Assembly (NCBI RefSeq): GCF_014204515.1
Contig: NZ_JACHLI010000011.1
Location: forward strand, 62,001 to 126,000
Length of the DNA stretch: 64,000 nucleotides
Direction of reading: 5' to 3'
Origin: Pseudomonas nitroreducens
GTDB lineage: Bacteria > Pseudomonadota > Gammaproteobacteria > Pseudomonadales > Pseudomonadaceae
Part shown: piece after piece, positions 17,271 through 24,800 of the stretch
Numbering within the stretch: position 1 is the stretch's first letter
How the letters are laid out: every line of letters begins with the position of its first letter
Program-made: the position numbers and the translations under genes
Notes under the pieces: generated by a model
Databases searched by the model: none
What the model was told of the DNA's origin: nothing
What the model saw: the letters and a program-made list of their open reading frames with translations, nothing else

Positions 17271-17771
17271 TCAGATCAGGCCGGAATCGGCGAGCTTCTG
17301 CTCCAGCGCGGCCAGGTCGGGGATGCGTGCCTGGGCGTCGCCCAGGTCCACGGCGTCCAGTTCCAGCGGCGCCAGCGGCACGTCGGCGCGCTTGAGGTCG
17401 CTGCCGACCTTCACCGAACGCGGGATGCCCTGCACCAGCAGCGCGAAGAATTTCACATTGGGCCGCCCGCCCAGGGCGTTGACCACGATAACCCGCGCAC
17501 CGGGGCTGACTTCGGCCTGGCCGTCGGAGGCCGCTTCGAACGACAGCAGCGGCAGGCGCAGGTCGCGCCAGGCCACCTGGCCCAGGTACCAGGACGGCAG
17601 GCCGTCCACCGGGTGCGGGGCGCGGTAGGTGATCAGCTCGGCCACCGCCACGTTGGGCAGCAGCAGGTTGCGGTCGGCCAGCGGCACCAGCAGCGCGGTC
17701 AGGCTGCTGGGAGCGGCGTTGGCCGCCGTGGTGGAAGCAACGCCGGCATTGGCGACGGGGAGATCACTCAT
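17271..17771 (-). CDS. chpC: ChpC, CheW-like adaptor
   Basis: 166 residues with one CheW domain (LLPNVAVAELITY ... WRDLRLPLLSFE ... ARVIVVNALGG). Second CheW-type scaffold of the Pil-Chp system beside PilI; thought to couple extra signals to ChpA. The first 25 residues are low-complexity Ala/Thr. Starts 11 bases after the chpB stop. Confidence 0.88.
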   Translation of the reverse strand: MSDLPVANAGVASTTAANAAPSSLTALLVPLADRNLLLPNVAVAELITYRAPHPVDGLPSWYLGQVAWRDLRLPLLSFEAASDGQAEVSPGARVIVVNALGGRPNVKFFALLVQGIPRSVKVGSDLKRADVPLAPLELDAVDLGDAQARIPDLAALEQKLADSGLI

Positions 17772-17782
17772 GGGGCGTTATC

Positions 17783-18817
17783 TCACTGCGTGACTGCGCC
17801 GACGCATTGCTCGGCAAGGTGGTTGACCAGCGCCGCCGCGAGCTCGCGCGGGTCGCCGGAGAGGGTGCTGTAGCCGCCTTCGCGCAGGCTGTCGGGCATG
17901 CTCGAGCAGGCGCAGCTGTCGGCGCGCTGGGTCCAGATCGGCGCGCCCTGGCGGCGCACGTAGGCCGCGGCGGCGCTGCCGTCGCTGCACATGCCGCTGA
18001 AGACGATCACGCCACAACGCTCGCCATACTGCTGGGCGAGGTTGAGCATCATCTGGTCGATGGACGGGCTGTAGGGCTCGGGCCAGCCACGATCCTGCAC
18101 GTGCATCCGCGCCGAATCGTCGAAGCCCAGCTCGCGGCTGATCGGCACTACCACCACTTCGCCGCAGCGCACCGGGTCGCCATCGCGCACGCTGTTGACG
18201 TGCCACTGGCTGTGACGGCCGACGGCCTGCGGCAGGTTGGCTTCGAAGGATGCATCGATGTGCTGGGCATACAGGAAGCCCACCGGCAGGCCGCCGGGCA
18301 GCGCATCGAGGAAGGTCTTCACCGCCGCCGGGCCACCCAGGGAGGCGGCCAGCAGCCAGACCTGCGCGGCCGGCTCGCCGGCCTTGAGCGGTGAAGCGGC
18401 GAGATCGTCAGGCAACGCCACGCGGGTCGGGCGCTGCGCTTCGTCGAGCAGCGCGGCGAGGCTGCGGCCGACGCCGGCGCTGGGGTCGCCCACCAGCTTG
18501 CGCAGCTTGGACACCAGCCGCCGTTCCCAGCGCGGGTAGTGTTCGGAGTGACGCTCCGGGGCATGGCCTTCGCCGAACAGCACGGGCACCCGCGACTGTT
18601 CCAGCAGGTTGTCCACCAGCGGCGAGTCTTCCTGCTGGGCCAGGTCCACCAGCCACAGGTCGGTGTCGCAGGCGTCCAGCTGCTCGCTTTCCAGGCGCGC
18701 CGGGTCGGCGTTGAGCACCACCTGGTAGCCATGGCCGGCCAGGGCCTGGGCCAGCACATGGCGCTGCAGCGAGGTGTCGGCGATTACCGCGATACGCGGC
18801 GTGCTCTGCTCAGACAT
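17783..18817 (-). CDS. chpB: ChpB, CheB-type protein-glutamate methylesterase
   Basis: 344 residues. The C-terminal esterase domain keeps the CheB triad: Ser in LLAASLGGPAAV, His in LYAQHIDASFE and Asp in FSGMCSDGSAAAA. It should demethylate PilJ, opposing PilK. The N-terminal part looks like a receiver domain (RIAVIADTSLQRHVL ... LWLVDLAQQ), but one of the paired N-terminal acidic residues is Ala and the conserved Thr/Lys region is lost, so it is probably a pseudo-receiver. Its start overlaps the chpA stop by 8 bases. Confidence 0.92.
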   Translation of the reverse strand: MSEQSTPRIAVIADTSLQRHVLAQALAGHGYQVVLNADPARLESEQLDACDTDLWLVDLAQQEDSPLVDNLLEQSRVPVLFGEGHAPERHSEHYPRWERRLVSKLRKLVGDPSAGVGRSLAALLDEAQRPTRVALPDDLAASPLKAGEPAAQVWLLAASLGGPAAVKTFLDALPGGLPVGFLYAQHIDASFEANLPQAVGRHSQWHVNSVRDGDPVRCGEVVVVPISRELGFDDSARMHVQDRGWPEPYSPSIDQMMLNLAQQYGERCGVIVFSGMCSDGSAAAAYVRRQGAPIWTQRADSCACSSMPDSLREGGYSTLSGDPRELAAALVNHLAEQCVGAVTQ

Positions 18818-21800
18818 GGGATTTCACCAGCTGCTGGATGCTCTCCAGCAGCTCGGATTCCTGGTACGGCTTGCCCAGGTACTGGTTGACGCCGATGGCC
18901 AGGGCGCGGTCGCGGTGCTTCTCGCCGGTACGGGAGGTAATCATGATGATCGGCAGGTCCTTCAGCTGTTCGTCGTGGCGCACCAGGGTGGCCACCTCGA
19001 AACCGTCCATGCGCGGCATCTCGATGTCCAGCAGCATGATATCGGGCTTGTGCTCCTGCAGCTGGGCGATGGCGTCCACCCCGTCCTTGGCGGTGAGCAC
19101 GTTCATGCCGTTGCGCTCCAGCAGGCGGCTGGTGACCTTGCGCACGGTGACCGAGTCGTCCACCACCATGACCAGGGTCGGCCGCTGGTGCTCGAGCTCC
19201 GCCACGCTCGGGCCGGCCAGCTGGCGGCGCGGGGCGTGCTGGACGAGCTGGGCGTGGAGCACGCGGATGGTCGCCAGCAGGTCGAGAATCACCACCACGC
19301 GGCCGTCACCCAGGATGGTCGCGCCGGAGATGCCGCTGACGCCGGCGAACTGCGCACCGAGGCTCTTCACCACGATCTCGCGCGAGCCGGCCAGGGCATC
19401 CACCTGCACCGCCACGGCGTGGTCCGCCGAGCGCACCAGGATCACCGGCAACGGCAGCGACTGGCCGACCAGCTTGGGATGCTGGCCGTTGTTGAGCAGA
19501 TCGCCGAGGTATTTCAGTTCATAGCTCTGGCCGGCGTACTCGAAGCGCGGCGCGGCGCCGGATTCGTCGGCGGCGGCCTGCTCGTAGAGCGCTTCCAGCT
19601 CGTAGGGCGAAACCCGCACGATGCCCTCGATGGTGTTCAGCGGCAGGGCGTACAGGTCCTCGCCGGAAAGCACCATCAGCGCGCGGTTCACCGACACGGT
19701 GAACGGCAGGCGGATATCGAAGCGGGTGCCTTCGCCGACGGCAGAGTGAATGCTCATGGAACCGCCGAGCTGTTTCACCTCGGAGTTCACCACGTCCATG
19801 CCCACGCCACGGCCGGAAATCTGCGTGACCTTCTCGGCGGTACTGAAGCCGGCCTCGAGGATGAACTGCAGCACCTCGTGGTCGTTCAGCTCGCTGTCCT
19901 CGGCCATCAGGCCGCGCTCGATGGCCTTGCGCCGCACCGCTTCCAGGCGGATGCCGGCACCGTCGTCGGCCAGGGTCAGGAGGATGTCGCCACCCTCGCG
20001 GCCCAGGGTCAGGCGGATGGTGCCCTGCTCCGGCTTGCCGGCGCTGCGGCGCGCGTCACCGGACTCGATGCCATGGTCGACGGCGTTGCGCAGCATGTGT
20101 TCCAGCGGCGCGACGATGCGTTCGAGCACGGTGCGGTCCATCTCGCCTTCGGCGTTGCTGACCACGAATTCCACCTGCTTGCCCAGCTCGCTCGCCACCT
20201 GGCGGACGATGCGGCGCAGACGCGGCACCAGGCGGTCGAAGGGCACCATGCGGGTGCGCATCAGGCCTTCCTGCAGCTCGGTGTTGACCCGTGCCTGTTG
20301 CAGCAGCAGGGTCTCGGCGTCGCGGTTCTTGGCGGCCAGGGTTTCCTTGAGGTCGAACAGGTCGGACGCAGACTCGAACAGTGCACGGGAGAGCTGCTGC
20401 AGCTGCGAGTAGCGGTCCATTTCCAGCGGGTCGAACTCTTCGTAGCCGGCGCGTTCGGCGTCGGCCTGGTGGCGCGAGAGAATCTGCGCCTGGGTCTCGG
20501 TATCGAGGCGGCGCAGCTGGTCGCGAACCCGCTCGATGGTGGCGTCCATCTCGCCCAGGGTCGAACCGACGTCGCTCACCTGCTGCTCGACGCGACCGCG
20601 GAAGATCGAGGTCTCACCGGCGAGGTTGACCAGGCCTTCGAGCAGTTGCGCGGGCACCTTCACCAGTTCCTGCGGCGCGCGGCGCGCAGCGGCTTCCTGG
20701 GCGGCTTCCTGGGCGCGGCGGACAAACGGCAGCACCACCGGCGCATCGACGCGCTGCGGCGTGGCGGCGGCCATGATGGCTTCGGGCAGCGCCGGCAGAC
20801 TCGGCGGGGCCGGCTCTTCGACCGGCAGCGGCTCCGGCTCGCTGTCCAACTCGGCAACCTCGACTTCGCCCAGGTGCAGGCGCAGCTGGTCGACCTCGGC
20901 CTGCAGGCCTTCGAAGCCGGACTGCACGTCCAGCAACAGGCTTTCCGGCCAGGGCGCGCCCTGCTGCTGGGCTTCGCCCAGGTGCTGTTCGAGGTCGTGG
21001 GCGAGATCGCCCAGGCTCGACTGGCCAGCCAGGCGCGCACCGCCCTTGAGGGTGTGGAGGATGCGCAGCAGTTCGTCCAGCGCGCCGTTCTCGCGTTCGG
21101 CGTCCCAGCGGCCCAGGGCCTGTTCCATGCCTTCGAGCAGGTCGTCGGCCTCTTCCAGGAAGATATCCAGGATGTCGGCTTCCGGGCCTTCCGCCGCGGA
21201 CTGGCTGGAGCTGATCGCCTGCAGGCTGACGCTGCTGGGGATGCTCAGTTGTTCTTCGGGGTTGGCGCGAAATCGGCGGATCGCGTCGATCAGCGATTCA
21301 CCTCCCGGCACCCGACGATGCTGCTGGACGGCTTCGAGCATCTCGGCGAGCCGGTCGTGGCAACGCTGGAGCAGCTGGAAGAGCGTCGGACTGGCGCGCA
21401 GGCGCCCACCGCAGAGGCCTTCGTAGAGGAATTCCAGTTCGTGGGCGAGGTCGCCGATGGGGCGGATCTCGGCCATCCGCGCGCCGCCCTTGAGGGTGTG
21501 CAGGTCCCGCTGCAGTGCCTCCAGGGCGACGCTGTTGTCGGGGTTTTCCATCCAGCGATGCAGGGCGGCGGAGGAGCTTTCGAGGATGTCGAAGCCCTCT
21601 TCGAGGAAGATTTCCACCAGTTCCTGGTCGCGGTCGGCGTCCAGCTCGTACTCGCTGTCCTGCACGCCCGTGGCGTCAGCAGCGGCAGCGGCCGGCTCGA
21701 TGGCCTCGGCTTCGCTGGACTGCTGCTCGGCGACCTCGGCTTCGGCCTGTTCGAGGAAGGCCTGCAGTTCGAGGTCTTCTGTCGGTGCCTGCGGCTCCGG

Positions 21801-24800
21801 CTCGGCCGCCACCGGGGTGGCGGCATCTTCTGCATCGAGGCTGTCGAGGTCGATGCTTCCGACGTCTGCGCTGTCGAGGTCGATGCGCTCGAGGTCGATG
21901 GCCTCGAGATCGGCAACACCGCTCTCTTCGGCGGCGTCTGCCTCCGGCGCGGCCTCGGCGGGCAGCTCCAGTTCGATGAGTACTTCGCTGACCTGCAACT
22001 GCTCGACGGCCTCCTCTTCAGCAACCGCCTCCTGCTCCGGCTGTGCGGCCAGGGCCTGCGGCGCGGCGAGGCCGGCAGCCGGGTTCTGGCGGAAGGTGCG
22101 GATGGTCTGCACCAGGTCGGCCGGATCGGTCAGCGGCTGGCCGGCCTGCAGCTGGTCGAGCTGGGTGGCCAGGCGGTCATGGCAGGTGCGCAACAGCTCG
22201 CCCAGCGGCTGGCTGTGCTGGAAGCGGTGGTCCAGCAGGCCTTCATAGAGCGATTCGAGTTCGTGGGAAAGGTCGCCGATCTCGCGGATTTCCGCCATGC
22301 GCGCGCCACCCTTGAGGGTGTGCAGGTCGCGCTGCAGGGTCGAGAGCGCAGCCAGTCCCGCCGGCGAGGCCAGCCACTGCTCCAGCGCTTGGCCGGCGTT
22401 GTCCAGGATGTCCACCGCCTCTTCGAGGAAGATCGCCACCATTTCCTCGTCCAGTGCCCGCGGCGCTTGCGGCGCGGGATGGGCGTGCGGGGTCTCGGCG
22501 GTGATGACGTCATCGTCGTCATCGTCGGCGGCGCCGCGCGGGGCACCATCGTTGTCATTGCGCGGCGACCAGCTCAGGCCGTCGGGCAGGTTGTCGTCGT
22601 CCACCGGGCGGCTGTCGAGGAGGAACTCGTCGTCCTCGGCCGGGAAATCTTCGGCGGTCAGGTTTTCCAGGTCGACGAATTCGACGTCCAGCGCATCCGG
22701 CGCCTCTTCCGCGGCCAGTTCGGGGGCCGGTGCGTCGAGCAGGCGATGCAGTGCTTCAACCTGTTCCGGACGGGCACTCACCTGCAGCGCGGCCGCCACC
22801 TGGTCCATCATGCCGATCAGCGCCTCGTGGGCGGTCTCGGCGGCGCTGAAGAAGGCTTCGCCGGTCTCCAGGCGACCCTGGCGCACGGCGCCATAGACCG
22901 CCAGCAGGGCATCGGCGAGTTCCGCCATCTGCGGCAGCTCGGCCATCTGTGCGCCGCGGCTGAGGGTTTCCAGCTCGTCATGCAGGGCGCCCAGCTCCTG
23001 GCGCTCCTGCGGGTGTTCGCGCCAGCGGCGCAGCAGGTCCTCGGCGTCGAGCAGGATGTCCATGCCCTCGGCGAGGAACATGCCGATCAGGTGCGGGTCG
23101 TTGCCACTGCCTTCGCCGCTTTCGCCGCGACGCTTGGCCTCGGCAGCCTCCAGGCGCTCCTGGTGGATCTGCGCGATGCGCGCCAGCAGCTCCGGGCTGC
23201 CCTCGATGGGCGCCAGCGGACGGCCCTGCACCAGTTGGTCGAGGCCGACGCGGAACAGGCCTTCGGCAGCATGCAGCAGCTCGGCCTCGCGCAGGTCGAC
23301 CTGCAGCAGGTTGGTCTTGAATTCCTTCACCAGCCGCTCCAGCGGCGTGGCGATTTCGGCGATCGGCAGGATGCCGGCCATGTGCGCGCTGCCCTTGAGC
23401 GTATGCAGGGCACGCTGCAGGTCATCGGTCACCGGCTGCGGCAGCTGCTGCGCGCAGTCGGCGAGGAAGCCGACCAGGGTTTCCAGGTGAGCTTCGGCCT
23501 CGTTGCGGAAGATCTCCAGCAACTGCGGATCGAGGCTGTCGTCGAGGCCTTCATCGGCCGCTTGCGCGGCAATCGCCTGGACATCGGCCAGTTCCGGGGT
23601 GATGTCCTGGTCCTGCGCCGCGAGCTCGGCTTCCGGCAACCCGCCACCGGGCGGCGGCACCGGCTGGCCCTTGGCCAGGGCATGGGCGGTGGCGGCCAGA
23701 CGGTCGACGTCGTCGCGCTGGCGCTGGGCGCTGGCGGCGTATTCCTCGACCAGCTCGGGCATCAGCGCGACCACGTCCTGCACCACCTGCAGCACGGCCG
23801 GCGAGGCGGCGATGCTGCGGTCGAGCACGCGATTGAGCAGGTTCTCGATGGACCAGGCCAGCTCGCCGATGACCAGCGCGCGGACCATCCGGCCACTGCC
23901 CTTGAGGGTATGGAAGGCGCGGCGGATCTCGGTCAGCGAGTCACGGTCATCGGTGTTGGCCAGCCAGGTCGGCAGGTGCTCGCCGATAGCTTCCAGCACT
24001 TCGCCGGCTTCCTCGATGAAGACCTCGCGAAGTTCTTCGTCGATCGGCTCTTCGTCGGCGGGCGGCGGCAGCAGGCTGGGCGGTACGTCCTGGGCCGGCG
24101 GGTTGATCGCCTGCACCGGGGCGGCCATGACTTCGGCCAGGGACAACGGCTTGGCCGCTGCCTCGGCAACCGGCTCGGGCTCGGCCGGCGGGCTGGGCAG
24201 CTCGACTTCCGGCAGGTCCAGCGCGGCGATGTTCGCGTCGCTCCAGGCTTCTGCCGGCAGGGCGGGAGCCTCGGCCAGCGGCTCCAGCGGGGCATCGAGA
24301 CTGAGGTCGACGCCAGCGTCCAGCGCGCTCGGCTCGCTCAGCTCGCCCAGGGTCCAGTTGTCGTCGCTGACCAGTTCGGCTTCCGCCACGGGCAGCTCAT
24401 CGCTCACCGGCTGGGCGTCGAGGCTGAGGTCGTCCAGCGACTCCAGGGTGGTGAGCGGTGCGGGTTCGAGGCTGGCGAAGTGTTCGTCCAGCTCCAGCGA
24501 AGGCGCAGGGGAGTCGGCGGCCGGCTGGCTCAGGTCGATGCTGAACCAGTCTTCCTCGGCGGGCTGGTCGCCGGCCGGGGTGAGCGCTTCCATGTCCCAG
24601 GCCAGTTCGTCCACCGGGGCCGGAGCGGCCTCCAGGGTGGCTGGAGCGGTGAAATCGTCGAGTGCCTGCGGGGCGGCCGGCGCTTCGCTCAGCGGGCTGG
24701 CGAGGTCCAGGTTTTCCCAGGGCTGCCCGGCAACCGCGGCGGTGCCGGCCTCGGTGGGCTCGTCGAGGGCGGGCGCCTCGGCCAGCGGAGCGGCGTCGTC

